Below are positions 1-6,526 of a DNA stretch of 13,398 nt, in pieces. The stretch lies in the NCBI GenBank assembly GCA_031119595.1, contig JAVHXX010000058.1:1-13398 (forward strand), read 5' to 3'. The notes beneath the pieces are model-generated. The model saw only the letters and a list, made by a program, of their open reading frames with translations, did no database searches and was not told the origin of the DNA. Made by a program: the position numbers and the translations under genes. This DNA comes from Patulibacter sp. Lineage in GTDB: Bacteria > Actinomycetota > Thermoleophilia > Solirubrobacterales > Solirubrobacteraceae. Every line of letters begins with the position of its first letter. Positions within the stretch are counted from its first letter, which is position 1.

Positions 1-207
1 GGCGCCGGCCGTCGAGGGCGCGGTGGCACGGCCTGCTGCCGCGGCGAGCGCGGCCGTCCCGGGCGCCGAGGATGCGCGCGGCGGCTGCCCGGTCGACCAC
101 TAGGCGGTCTCCGCCCGAACTTGGCCGCCGCCCGTGGAGGACAGCCGCGACGGCGTGTCGGGCCTCGTCCCGGCCGGAGTGCTCCAGCGCTCCGGCCGCG
201 GCGACGC
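1..207. other. Unresolved edge region, possibly the end of a truncated gene
   Basis: No gene can be assigned confidently here. On the minus strand one frame stays open from inside the GNAT gene to the window edge with mostly G/C third positions. It reads as a plausible Ala/Arg-rich helical protein but has no good ATG. A CTG overlaps the GNAT stop codon (211-209), and a GTG lies at 100-98. On the plus strand another frame ends at a TAG (101-103) and would give an Ala-rich C-terminus ending in CPVDH, leaving about 100 bp before the GNAT stop. Neither reading contains a motif I recognise. Sequence to the left of the window would decide between them. Confidence 0.3.
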
Positions 208-684
208 TCAGCTCGAAGTGAGCGTGTCCTTCTCGGCCCAGTGAGCGGCGTACACGTTCCCGTTGTAGTCCGGGATGGCGTGGTATCCGGCGCTGGTGTA
301 GAGCGCCAGGGCGTGGGGCTGGTCGGCGCCGTGCTGCAGGCGCAACCGCGTGTAGCCGGCCTCGCGGGCCTGCTCCTCGACGAATGCGAGCAGGTCGGAG
401 GCGATGCCGCGGGAACGGTACTTCGGGATCACGTAGATCCGCTTGACCTCGGCCAGGCCGGGCTCGTCGAGCCGCTTGAACCCACCACACGCGACGGGCT
501 GGTGGCCCTTCCACGCGACGAAGAACGCGCCATCCGGTGGGGAGAGCTCGTCGGGGGTGGCGGTGGGGCGGAAGCCGTCGCGCTTGCCGTAGAGCGCGTC
601 GAGCTCGGCGAGCATGGCGACGATCAGCTCGCGGCCCGGGGAACGCCCGGCGTCGGCGAGGCGGAACTCGATGGGTGGACTCAT
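208..684 (-). CDS. GNAT family N-acetyltransferase
   Basis: A 158-residue single-domain cytoplasmic protein of the GNAT superfamily, whose members move an acyl group from acyl-CoA to an amine. Motif A is clear: VKRIYVIPKYRSRGIAS (about residues 80-96) holds the beta4 strand and the R-x-x-G-x-A type acetyl-CoA pyrophosphate loop. Motif B follows, with ALALYTSAGY (about 126-134). The C-terminal IPDYNGNVYAAHWAEK resembles a common GNAT subfamily ending in a PxYNxNxYAxxWxEK pattern. The ATG was chosen because the domain begins directly after it. The gene diverges from ftsY, with only 42 bp between start codons, so the promoters must be packed together. No clear TANNNT hexamer lies 7-11 nt before this start. 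The substrate cannot be predicted. Confidence 0.88.
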   Translation of the reverse strand: MSPPIEFRLADAGRSPGRELIVAMLAELDALYGKRDGFRPTATPDELSPPDGAFFVAWKGHQPVACGGFKRLDEPGLAEVKRIYVIPKYRSRGIASDLLAFVEEQAREAGYTRLRLQHGADQPHALALYTSAGYHAIPDYNGNVYAAHWAEKDTLTSS

Positions 685-709
685 GCGGGCGTGCTCTGCA
701 TTCGCCGGG

Positions 710-715
710 TATCGT
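710..715 (+). promoter_or_regulatory. Candidate -10 element of ftsY (TATCGT)
   Basis: TATCGT matches the actinobacterial TANNNT -10 pattern and lies 11 nt before the ftsY ATG, so a transcript would have little or no leader. No Shine-Dalgarno sequence is present. It lies in the 42 bp gap shared with the divergent GNAT gene. Confidence 0.5.
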
Positions 716-726
716 CGCAGGCCGCC

Positions 727-1713
727 ATGGCTCGCGACTGGACCGATCTCGTTCTCCTCCCCCAAGGGGCCTCTGCGCCCAAGGCCGAGGAGCCGGAGGC
801 CCGGCGTGGGTTCTTCCGCCGGTTCCGCGAAGGCCTCGGCCGCACGCGCGAGGCCCTCGGCGCGGAGGTCCGTGCGACCCTCCTGGACACCCTCGACGCC
901 GAGGCGTGGGAGCGGCTCGAGGAGGCGCTCATCGGTGCGGACGTCGGTGCGCCGGCCACGGCCCGCATCGTCGCCCGCCTCGAGGAGGTCGCCGGTACCG
1001 GCGCCACCGGCGAACAGCTCACCGACGAGCTCACGCGCCTGCTCGCGGCCGGCGCCACGGTGTCGACTGAGGAGGCGCGCTCGATCGACCTGCGCCACAC
1101 GCCCAGCGTGATCCTGGTCGTCGGGGTCAACGGCACCGGCAAGACGACGAGCACCGGCAAGCTCGCCCACCACCTCCGCACGACGCTCGGCCTGAAGGTC
1201 GTGCTCGGCGCCGCCGACACCTTCCGCGCGGCCGCCGTCGAGCAGCTCCAGGTCTGGGGCGACCGCTCCGGCACCGAGGTCATCACGGGGCCGCCGGAGA
1301 GCGACCCGGGCGCCGTCGCGTTCCAGGCGATCGACCGCGCGATCGCGATCGGCGCCGATGTCGTGGTGATCGACACCGCCGGCCGCCTCCACACGCAGGA
1401 CCAGCTCATGGCCGAGCTCGGCAAGATCCGCCGCGTGATCGGCAACCGGCTCGAGGGTGCGCCCCACGAGACGCTGCTGACCATCGACGCGACGACCGGC
1501 CAGAACGGGCTCCGGCAGGCCGAGATCTTCAGCTCCGTCACGCCCGTCGACGGGATCGTGCTCACGAAGCTCGACGGCACCGCCAAGGGCGGCATCGCGA
1601 TCGCCATCGCCGACAAGCTGCGGATCCCGGTCAAGCTCGTCGGTGTGGGGGAGCAGGTCGACGACCTGCGGCCGTTCGACGCGGACGACTTCGCCAGCGC
1701 ACTGCTGAAGTAA
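727..1713 (+). CDS. ftsY: Signal recognition particle receptor FtsY
   Basis: A 328-residue SRP-family GTPase that docks Ffh-ribosome-nascent chain complexes at the inner face of the membrane. The NG domain is complete: the N-domain helices (about 30-90), G1 GVNGTGKTT (133-141), the insertion box DTFRAAA (164-170), G3 DTAGR (216-220), G4 TKLD (280-283), and the closing GVGEQVDDLRPF that is typical of FtsY. The start was set at the ATG at 727. Although the frame stays open upstream, that extension lies antisense to the GNAT gene and does not resemble FtsY. The protein lacks the long acidic A domain of E. coli FtsY. The Arg-rich amphipathic stretch GFFRRFREGLGRTREAL (28-44) probably serves as the membrane-binding helix. 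It is followed by nfeD, the SPFH gene and ffh. Confidence 0.97.
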   Translation: MARDWTDLVLLPQGASAPKAEEPEARRGFFRRFREGLGRTREALGAEVRATLLDTLDAEAWERLEEALIGADVGAPATARIVARLEEVAGTGATGEQLTDELTRLLAAGATVSTEEARSIDLRHTPSVILVVGVNGTGKTTSTGKLAHHLRTTLGLKVVLGAADTFRAAAVEQLQVWGDRSGTEVITGPPESDPGAVAFQAIDRAIAIGADVVVIDTAGRLHTQDQLMAELGKIRRVIGNRLEGAPHETLLTIDATTGQNGLRQAEIFSSVTPVDGIVLTKLDGTAKGGIAIAIADKLRIPVKLVGVGEQVDDLRPFDADDFASALLK

Positions 1714-1747
1714 CCGGAACGTCCCGGGTGGACGCCACGTCGCGGTA

Positions 1748-1753
1748 TAGAGT
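1748..1753 (+). promoter_or_regulatory. Candidate -10 element of the nfeD-SPFH pair (TAGAGT)
   Basis: TAGAGT ends 9 nt before the nfeD ATG; an overlapping TATAGA at 1746-1751 is an alternative register. Its place in the short ftsY-nfeD gap suggests that the nfeD/SPFH pair can be transcribed separately from ftsY, with a leaderless or nearly leaderless message. Confidence 0.5.
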
Positions 1754-1762
1754 CGCGCTGGC

Positions 1763-2215
1763 ATGTCCGCACTGTTCTGGGTCATCCTCGCCTTCGGGCT
1801 CGGCGTCATCGAGATCCTCTCGGTCACGTTCTTCCCGATCTTCTTCACGATCAGCGCGATCGTCGCGCTGTTCCTGGAGATCGCCGGCGCGAGCAACAGC
1901 GCCCAGTGGGCGACGTTCGGCGTCGGCGGTCTCGTGCTCTCCGGCGTCCTGCGGCCGATCGCGAAGCGTCAGCTCGAGAAGGGCCCGACGCTCAAGCAGC
2001 GCAACGAGGGCCTTCCCGGTCGCCACGGCGTGGTGACGACCGAGATCGGCGGGCACGAAGCCGTCGGCGTCGTCTCCATCGACGGCCAGTCGTGGTCGGC
2101 GAAGCCGGCCAGCGGCCAGTCCGGGGCCATCCCGGCCGGTGCCGACGTCGAGATCATCGAAGTGCGCGGGGCCACCCTGGTCGTCGCGCCCGTCAGCACG
2201 GGGGTGCAGCAATGA
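1763..2215 (+). CDS. NfeD-like membrane protein
   Basis: A 150-residue protein of the short NfeD class, which partners with SPFH/stomatin proteins encoded next to it. Hydrophobic helices occupy about residues 3-26, 28-42 and 50-66. A soluble OB-fold-like domain follows from about residue 86, with GRHGVVTTEIGG, then VGVVSIDGQSWSAKP, a segment AGADVEIIEV, and a closing strand GATLVVAP. This is the usual NfeD C-terminal layout. There is no serine-protease ClpP-like domain, so it is the short form. Its stop codon overlaps the SPFH start (ATGA), implying translational coupling. The family is linked to membrane microdomains and envelope stress, but the exact role is unknown. Confidence 0.9.
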   Translation: MSALFWVILAFGLGVIEILSVTFFPIFFTISAIVALFLEIAGASNSAQWATFGVGGLVLSGVLRPIAKRQLEKGPTLKQRNEGLPGRHGVVTTEIGGHEAVGVVSIDGQSWSAKPASGQSGAIPAGADVEIIEVRGATLVVAPVSTGVQQ

Positions 2216-3225
2216 ACGTAGTCGCCGACACGAATTCGAGCGTGGGGGCGGGCGTGGTGATCCTCATCATCCTCGCCGTCTTCATCCTCTTCGTCCTGTT
2301 GCGCGCGGTGCGCATCGTGCCGCAGGCGCGCCGCGGCATCGTCGAGCGTCTCGGCAAGTACAGCCGCACCCTGCAGCCGGGCCTCGCCCTGGTGGTGCCG
2401 TTCATCGACAAGGTCCAGCCCTACATCGACATGCGCGAGCAGGTCGTCACCTTCCCGCCGCAGCCGGTCATCACCGCCGACAACGTCACGGTCCAGATCG
2501 ACACGGTCATCTACTTCACCGTCACCGACCCGCAGGCCGTCACGTACGAGATCGCGAACCCGCTCCAGGCGATCGAGCAGCTCACGATCACCACCCTCCG
2601 CAACGTCGTCGGTGGGCTCACCCTCGAGGGCGCCCTCACCGGCCGCGACACCGTCAACGACGCACTGCGCGCCGTCCTCGACCAGAAGACCGGCCAGTGG
2701 GGCATCCGCATCGCCACGGTCGAGATCAAGGCGATCGATCCGCCGGCCTCGATCCAGGAGGCGATGGAGAAGCAGATGCGTGCCGAGCGGGACAAGCGCG
2801 CCACCATCCTCACCGCCGAGGGCTCGCGCGAGTCGCAGATCCTCACCGCGGAGGGCGAGCGCCAGTCGCGGATCCTGCGCGCCGAGGGCGAGCGGCAGTC
2901 CGCGATCCTCGCCGCCGAGGGCAACCGTCAGTCGCGGATCCTCGAGGCCGAGGGTGAGGCCCAGGCCATCGCGAACGTGTTCGGCGCCATCCACACCGCC
3001 AACCCGGACCAGCAGCTCCTGAGCTACCAGTACCTGCAGATGCTGCCGAAGCTCGCCGACGGCGCCTCGAACAAGCTCTTCATCATCCCGACCGAGTTCA
3101 CGGAGGCCGCGAAGGGTCTCGCGAACCAGTTCCCGGGCATCCCGACGGGCACCGGCCCGGCGGGCGGGGGATCCACGCCGGGCGGTGTCGACACCACCAA
3201 ACCGGGCGACGCCCCGAAGGCGTAG
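2212..3225 (+). CDS. SPFH/Band 7 stomatin-like protein
   Basis: A 337-residue stomatin/slipin-type protein. One N-terminal transmembrane helix (about 14-31) is followed by the RIVPQARRGIVERLGKY motif that opens Band 7 domains. The SPFH core spans about residues 35-190 and includes YIDMREQVVTFPPQPVITADN, DTVIYFTV and WGIRIATVEIKAIDPP. After QMRAERDKRA, five tandem 11-residue repeats (199-253) carry an ILxAEGxRQS consensus. Then come a helical region and a Gly/Pro/Thr-rich tail (about 310-337). SPFH proteins form large membrane-bound oligomeric cages; some regulate membrane proteases such as FtsH. The overlap with the NfeD stop codon makes the two genes a functional pair. The location between the SRP GTPases hints at, but does not prove, a link to membrane-protein insertion or quality control. 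Confidence 0.95.
   Translation: MNVVADTNSSVGAGVVILIILAVFILFVLLRAVRIVPQARRGIVERLGKYSRTLQPGLALVVPFIDKVQPYIDMREQVVTFPPQPVITADNVTVQIDTVIYFTVTDPQAVTYEIANPLQAIEQLTITTLRNVVGGLTLEGALTGRDTVNDALRAVLDQKTGQWGIRIATVEIKAIDPPASIQEAMEKQMRAERDKRATILTAEGSRESQILTAEGERQSRILRAEGERQSAILAAEGNRQSRILEAEGEAQAIANVFGAIHTANPDQQLLSYQYLQMLPKLADGASNKLFIIPTEFTEAAKGLANQFPGIPTGTGPAGGGSTPGGVDTTKPGDAPKA
2806..2970 (+). repeat. Five tandem 33-bp coding repeats (hendecads) in the SPFH gene
   Basis: Five consecutive 33-bp units encode ILTAEGSRESQ, ILTAEGERQSR, ILRAEGERQSA, ILAAEGNRQSR and ILEAEGEAQAI. The IL pair and AEG are constant. An 11-residue period is the signature of straight or right-handed coiled coils, consistent with the helical wall of SPFH cages. 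The DNA is similar between units but not identical. Confidence 0.9.
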
Positions 3226-3228
3226 CCT
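3223..3228 (+). promoter_or_regulatory. Candidate -10 element of ffh (TAGCCT), overlapping the SPFH stop codon
   Basis: TAGCCT fits TANNNT and ends 8 nt before the ffh ATG. Its TAG is also the SPFH stop codon. No Shine-Dalgarno sequence is present in the 11-nt gap, so a leaderless ffh message is plausible. Confidence 0.5.
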
Positions 3229-3236
3229 TAGGCGCG

Positions 3237-4574
3237 ATGTTCGACGCCCTCTCCGATCGGCTTTCCGCAACACTCGACGGGGTCCGCCAGCGCGGCACCC
3301 TGACCGAGGCCGACATCGACACCGCGATGCGCGACGTGCGCCTCGCGCTGCTCGAGGCCGACGTCAACCTCAAGGTCGTCCGGCGTTTCACGAACACGGT
3401 CAAGGAGCGGGCGCTCGGCGCCGACATCGTCGGCTCGCTGAACCCCGGCCAGCAGGTCATCGGCATCGTCCACGACGAGCTGGTCCAGCTGCTCGGCGGC
3501 GAGGCCGCGCCGATCACCTTCGCGAACAAGCCGCCGACGGTCATCCTGCTCGCCGGCCTGCAGGGCTCGGGCAAGACGACCGCGGCGGCGAAGCTCGCGC
3601 ACCTGCTCAAGACCGAGTTCGACTCGACCGTCGCGCTCGCCGCCTGCGACATCTACCGCCCGGCGGCCATCGACCAGCTCGTGACGATGGGCGAGCGCGC
3701 CGGGGCCACGGTCTACCAGCGCGGCACCGACGTCGACGCGGTCACCATCGCGCGGTGGGCCCTCGAGGAGGCGACGAAGTCCGGCAAGGACGTCCTCATC
3801 GTCGACACCGCCGGTCGCCTCTCGATCGACGAGGCCCTCATGAGCGAGCTGCGGGCGATCAGCGCCGCGGTCAAGCCCGACAACACCATGCTCGTCGTCG
3901 ACGCGATGACCGGCCAGGACGCCGTCACCGTCGCCGAGAACTTCGGCGCGGCCGTCGACCTCGACGGGGTCGTCATCACCAAGCTCGACGGTGACTCCCG
4001 CGGTGGCGCCGCCCTGTCGGTGAAGTCGATCACCGGCAAGCCGATCATGTTCGCCTCGACCGGCGAGAAGATCCCGGACTTCGAGCCGTTCAACCCGGAG
4101 CAGATGGCCCAGCGCCTGCTCGGCATGGGCGACATCACCGAGCTCGTCCGCCGTGCGCAGCAGCAGGTGGAGGAGGCCGAGGCCGCCGACATGGAGCGCA
4201 AGATGCGCAAGGGCGATCTCGACTTCAACGACTTCCTGAAGCAGATCAAGATGATGCGTCGGATGGGCTCGCTCTCGAGCCTCATCGGGATGATCCCCGG
4301 CGTCGGCAAGCAGCTCAAGAACGTCAACGTCGACGACAGCCAGGTCGACCGCCTCGAGGCGATCATCCTCTCGATGACGCCGGCCGAGCGCCGCGATCCG
4401 AAGCTCATCAACGGGTCGCGCAAGCGCCGCATCGCCGCGGGCTCCGGCACCACGATCCAAGAGGTCGGCAAGCTCATCAACCAGTTCGAGCAGATGCGCA
4501 AGGTGATGAAGCAGATGTCGCGTGGCAAGGGCCCGGATCTCGCGGCGCTGATGCAGCAGGCGGGCCGCCGGTAG
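3237..4574 (+). CDS. ffh: Signal recognition particle protein Ffh (SRP54)
   Basis: A 445-residue SRP GTPase that binds signal sequences emerging from the ribosome and SRP RNA, then pairs with FtsY. The N domain spans about residues 1-90. The G domain shows GLQGSGKTT (107-115), DIYRPAA (138-144), DTAGR (190-194) and TKLDGD (248-253). The M domain (about 296-430) includes DFLKQIKMMRRMGSL, the flexible GMIPGVGKQ loop, and the RNA-binding GSRKRRIAAGSG (393-404). The closing helix holds the methionines of the signal-sequence groove (MRKVMKQM). Length is normal for the family. No SRP RNA gene was recognised in the window. It lies 11 nt after the SPFH gene, and ylxM, its neighbour in Firmicutes, is absent. 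Confidence 0.98.
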   Translation: MFDALSDRLSATLDGVRQRGTLTEADIDTAMRDVRLALLEADVNLKVVRRFTNTVKERALGADIVGSLNPGQQVIGIVHDELVQLLGGEAAPITFANKPPTVILLAGLQGSGKTTAAAKLAHLLKTEFDSTVALAACDIYRPAAIDQLVTMGERAGATVYQRGTDVDAVTIARWALEEATKSGKDVLIVDTAGRLSIDEALMSELRAISAAVKPDNTMLVVDAMTGQDAVTVAENFGAAVDLDGVVITKLDGDSRGGAALSVKSITGKPIMFASTGEKIPDFEPFNPEQMAQRLLGMGDITELVRRAQQQVEEAEAADMERKMRKGDLDFNDFLKQIKMMRRMGSLSSLIGMIPGVGKQLKNVNVDDSQVDRLEAIILSMTPAERRDPKLINGSRKRRIAAGSGTTIQEVGKLINQFEQMRKVMKQMSRGKGPDLAALMQQAGRR

Positions 4575-4616
4575 GGCTCTGCGCCGTACCGCGCCGCAAT
4601 TCCGGTTCAAGCTCGC

Positions 4617-4622
4617 TAATCT
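4617..4622 (+). promoter_or_regulatory. Candidate -10 element of the rpsP operon (TAATCT)
   Basis: TAATCT ends 10 nt before the rpsP ATG inside the 58-nt gap after ffh. It is the best -10-like hexamer there and no Shine-Dalgarno sequence follows it. It would drive the rpsP-khpA-rimM-trmD unit with a leader of only a few nucleotides. Confidence 0.5.
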
Positions 4623-4632
4623 GCACCGTCGC

Positions 4633-4875
4633 ATGGTTCGACTTCGGCTCACCCGCATCGGCGGGAAGAAAAACCCCATCTGGCGCATCGTCGCCACCGA
4701 TCAGCGCTCCCCGCGCGATGGGCGGATCCTCGAGATCGTCGGCCGTTACAACCCGCAGACCGAGCCGTCGACCATCTCGGTCGACGCCGATCGCGTGCAG
4801 CACTGGCTCGATCGCGGCGCCCAGCCGTCGAACCAGGTCAAGAAGCTCCTGCGCCTGCAGGGCATCAAGTCCTAG
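4633..4875 (+). CDS. rpsP: 30S ribosomal protein S16
   Basis: An 80-residue bS16, a small-subunit protein needed for 30S assembly. It opens with the family signature MVRLRLTRIGGKKNPIWRIV (canonical M-V-x-I-R-L-x-R-x-G-x-K-x-P-x-Y-R-I-V, here with Trp for Tyr). This continues with the usual SPRDGRILEIVGRYNP and a C-terminal HWLDRGAQPSNQVKKLL. Length is typical. It is the first gene of the S16-KhpA-RimM-TrmD-L19 block, whose order is conserved across many bacteria. Confidence 0.98.
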   Translation: MVRLRLTRIGGKKNPIWRIVATDQRSPRDGRILEIVGRYNPQTEPSTISVDADRVQHWLDRGAQPSNQVKKLLRLQGIKS

Positions 4876-4889
4876 TCAGCCACCGCTGA
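4876..4889 (+). promoter_or_regulatory. Small stem-loop over the khpA start
   Basis: TCAGC-CACC-GCTGA forms a perfect 5-bp stem with a 4-nt loop in the rpsP-khpA gap. The last paired base is the A of the khpA ATG. It could lower independent initiation at khpA, but a stem this short may arise by chance. Confidence 0.3.
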
Positions 4890-5143
4890 TGTCTGACGCC
4901 GCCGCAGCTCGGGAGATGCTCGAGACGGTCGTCCGCCCGCTCGTCGGGAATCCGGACGCCATCTCGATCGCCGAGTCCGCCGGTGGCGATGAAGGCACCG
5001 TGGTGCTCGAGCTCTCGCTCGACCCCGGTGACTACGGCCGCGTGATCGGCCGTGGCGGTCGCACCGCGAACGCCGTCCGCCAGCTCGTGCGGGCCGCCGC
5101 CGTGCGCGACGGGCGCCGCGTGCTCGTCGACATCGTGCAGTGA
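4889..5143 (+). CDS. khpA: KH-domain RNA-binding protein KhpA (YlqC family)
   Basis: An 84-residue single KH-domain protein of the KhpA/YlqC/UPF0109 family. It lies between rpsP and rimM, as in Firmicutes and Actinobacteria. The first helix MLETVVRPLVGNPDAI and the strand TVVLELSLDPGDYGRVIG lead into the GxxG loop, here GRGG (54-57), which grips single-stranded RNA in KH domains. NAVRQLVRAAAVRDGRRVLVDIV completes the fold. In other bacteria KhpA forms a complex with KhpB (Jag/EloR) and binds many transcripts; no khpB lies in this window. The ATG at 4889 is 13 nt after the rpsP stop. The stop overlaps the rimM GTG start (GTGA). Confidence 0.93.
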   Translation: MSDAAAAREMLETVVRPLVGNPDAISIAESAGGDEGTVVLELSLDPGDYGRVIGRGGRTANAVRQLVRAAAVRDGRRVLVDIVQ

Positions 5144-5682
5144 CGGATCCGTCCGCGCCGCCGGAGCGCATCTTCGCCGGCACCGCCGGGAAGGCGCACG
5201 GGCTCGACGGCTCGTTCTACGTCGTCGGCGGCGTTCCCGCGCTGCTCGAGAAGGGCGCCGAGCTCTGGGTCGGCGCCGAAGCGGAGCCCCGCACCGTCGA
5301 GCGCCGCGCCGGCACCGACGCCAAGCCGATCGTGCGGCTCTCGGGCGCCAGCAGCCGCAACGACGCCGACGCCTTCCGCGGCCTGGATCTCCAGGCGCCG
5401 GTCGCCGAGGCCGCACCGCTGGGCGACGACGAATATTGGGCCCACCAGCTCGTGGGCTGCGCCGTGACGGCGCGCGAAGGCCGCGCGCTGGGCGAGGTCG
5501 TCGAGCTGATGGCGCTGCCGTCGTGCGAGGTCCTCGTGGTCCGCGACCCAGGCGCCGAGGGCGGGCCGGCCGGCCCCGACGATCTGCTCGTGCCGATGGT
5601 CAAGGATGCGATCGTGGAGATCGATCCGGAGGGGCGGCGCGTCGTGGTCGACGCCGAGTTCCTCGCCCTCGACGAGACCTGA
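5140..5682 (+). CDS. rimM: Ribosome maturation factor RimM
   Basis: A 180-residue RimM, which binds the 30S head through S19 and helps 16S rRNA 3' domain maturation. The N-terminal RimM domain begins with IFAGTAGKAHGLDGSFYV (11-28), the family signature. The C-terminal PRC-barrel is opened by DDEYWAHQLVGCAV (97-109) and closed by LLVPMVKDAIVEIDPEGRRVVV (149-170). The start is GTG at 5140, overlapping the khpA stop by GTGA, which indicates translational coupling. Length is usual. It sits directly before trmD, as in most bacteria. Confidence 0.96.
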   Translation: MTDPSAPPERIFAGTAGKAHGLDGSFYVVGGVPALLEKGAELWVGAEAEPRTVERRAGTDAKPIVRLSGASSRNDADAFRGLDLQAPVAEAAPLGDDEYWAHQLVGCAVTAREGRALGEVVELMALPSCEVLVVRDPGAEGGPAGPDDLLVPMVKDAIVEIDPEGRRVVVDAEFLALDET

Positions 5683-5702
5683 TCGCCGCCGCACCGGCGA
5701 TC
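5681..5702 (+). promoter_or_regulatory. 8-bp stem-loop between rimM and trmD
   Basis: GATCGCCG-ccgcac-CGGCGATC is a perfect 8-bp inverted repeat with a 6-nt loop. It starts inside the rimM stop codon and ends 7 nt before the trmD ATG, filling the 27-nt gap. There is no U-tract, so it does not look like a standard terminator. It is well placed to hide the trmD initiation region or to weaken reading into trmD. Confidence 0.55.
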
Positions 5703-5709
5703 CACGCGC

Positions 5710-6417
5710 ATGCAGCTCGACGTCATCACGCTCTTCCCCGACTCCCTCGACTGGTTCAAGGGGCAGCGCCACGTCCGCAATGCGATCGAGGCGGGCCACG
5801 AGGTCCGCGCGATCGACCCGCGGCCGTTCACGCCGCTCACGGGCCGCCAGGTCGATGACACGCCGTTCGGTGGCGGCGCGGGCATGGTGCTCCGCGTCGA
5901 CGCGTACGAGGCCGGCCTGCGCGGGATCTACGGGGTGGATCCGGTCGAGCTGACGAAGCAGCGACGGGTCATCGCGCTCGTCCCGAACGGTCGCGTGCTC
6001 GACGATGTCCTCGTGGACGAACTCGTTGCTGAGCCGGCGATCACGCTGCTCTGCGGCCGCTACGAGGGCTTCGACGAACGCATCCTCGACCATTTCGTCA
6101 CCGACCGGGTCTCGCTCGGCCAGTACGTGCTCGCCGGTGGCGAGCTCGCGGCGATGGTCGTCGCCGACGCGGTCGTGCGCAAGCTGCCCGGGGCACTCGG
6201 CCACGCCCACTCGGCGGGCGAGGAGTCCTTCTCGGCGGAGCTCGACGGCGATCCGGAATACCCGCACTACACCCGTCCGGCGGAGCATCGCGGGTGGGCG
6301 GTGCCCCCGATTCTCCAGTCCGGAGACCACGCGAAGATCGCCGCGTGGCGCCGCGAACAGTCCCGTCTGCGGGGCGAGGCTGCGCCGGGCGCGCGGTTGA
6401 CGCGCCCGGACCGGTAG
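5710..6417 (+). CDS. trmD: tRNA (guanine37-N1)-methyltransferase TrmD
   Basis: A 235-residue SPOUT-class enzyme that methylates G37 next to the anticodon of tRNAs, preventing +1 frameshifts. Recognisable parts are MQLDVITLFPD, VDDTPFGGGAGMVLRVD (48-64), LLCGRYEGFDERI (113-125), the knot segment SLGQYVLAGGELAAMVVADAVVRKLPG (135-161) and PEYPHYTRP (182-190). VPPILQSGDHAKIAAWRREQSL-like residues follow. Two positions differ from the well-studied enzymes. The usual SIGDYVL has Q138 in place of Asp. The catalytic EDSF motif reads EESF, so Glu172 stands where H. influenzae has Asp169. The partner Arg (R157, equal to R154) is kept. The usual SPQG loop reads VPNG. The fold and context leave identity firm. 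The start codon has no Shine-Dalgarno sequence. Confidence 0.96.
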   Translation: MQLDVITLFPDSLDWFKGQRHVRNAIEAGHEVRAIDPRPFTPLTGRQVDDTPFGGGAGMVLRVDAYEAGLRGIYGVDPVELTKQRRVIALVPNGRVLDDVLVDELVAEPAITLLCGRYEGFDERILDHFVTDRVSLGQYVLAGGELAAMVVADAVVRKLPGALGHAHSAGEESFSAELDGDPEYPHYTRPAEHRGWAVPPILQSGDHAKIAAWRREQSRLRGEAAPGARLTRPDR

Positions 6418-6420
6418 ACT
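6415..6420 (+). promoter_or_regulatory. Possible -10 hexamer at the trmD stop (TAGACT)
   Basis: TAGACT overlaps the trmD stop codon and follows a TTGACG at 6397-6402. The 12-bp spacing is too short for a normal sigma-70 pair, so the match may be coincidental. If active it would give rplS a leader of about 145 nt. Confidence 0.25.
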
Positions 6421-6510
6421 TCGGCCATCGCCCAGGGCGCGTGCACCGCACGAAGCCCGGGCATCTCTCGCGCGGCGGTGGCCGTAGTGCCCGCTTCCAG
6501 GCGGAACCGC

Positions 6511-6516
6511 TACGAT
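6511..6516 (+). promoter_or_regulatory. Candidate -10 element of rplS (TACGAT)
   Basis: TACGAT is a good TANNNT match in the 153-nt trmD-rplS gap. Initiation about 7 nt downstream (near 6523) would give rplS a leader of about 48 nt that starts almost at the stem-loop at 6527-6552. No convincing -35 was found. Confidence 0.45.
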
Positions 6517-6526
6517 GGGCGACCCC

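Noticed and set aside
2212..3225. HflK/HflC or flotillin identity for the SPFH protein.
   Set aside because: The NfeD neighbour, the single N-terminal helix followed by RIVPQARRGIVERLGKY, and the lack of an HflC partner fit the stomatin/slipin group better.
4575..4632. An SRP RNA (4.5S) gene next to ffh.
   Set aside because: The gap is only 58 nt, and I could find no GGAA tetraloop hairpin with the conserved symmetric and asymmetric loops.
6397..6420. TTGACG followed by TAGACT as a sigma-70 promoter for rplS.
   Set aside because: Spacing is 12 bp, far below the usual 16-18, and the hexamers overlap the trmD coding end. It is kept only as a low-confidence -10 candidate.
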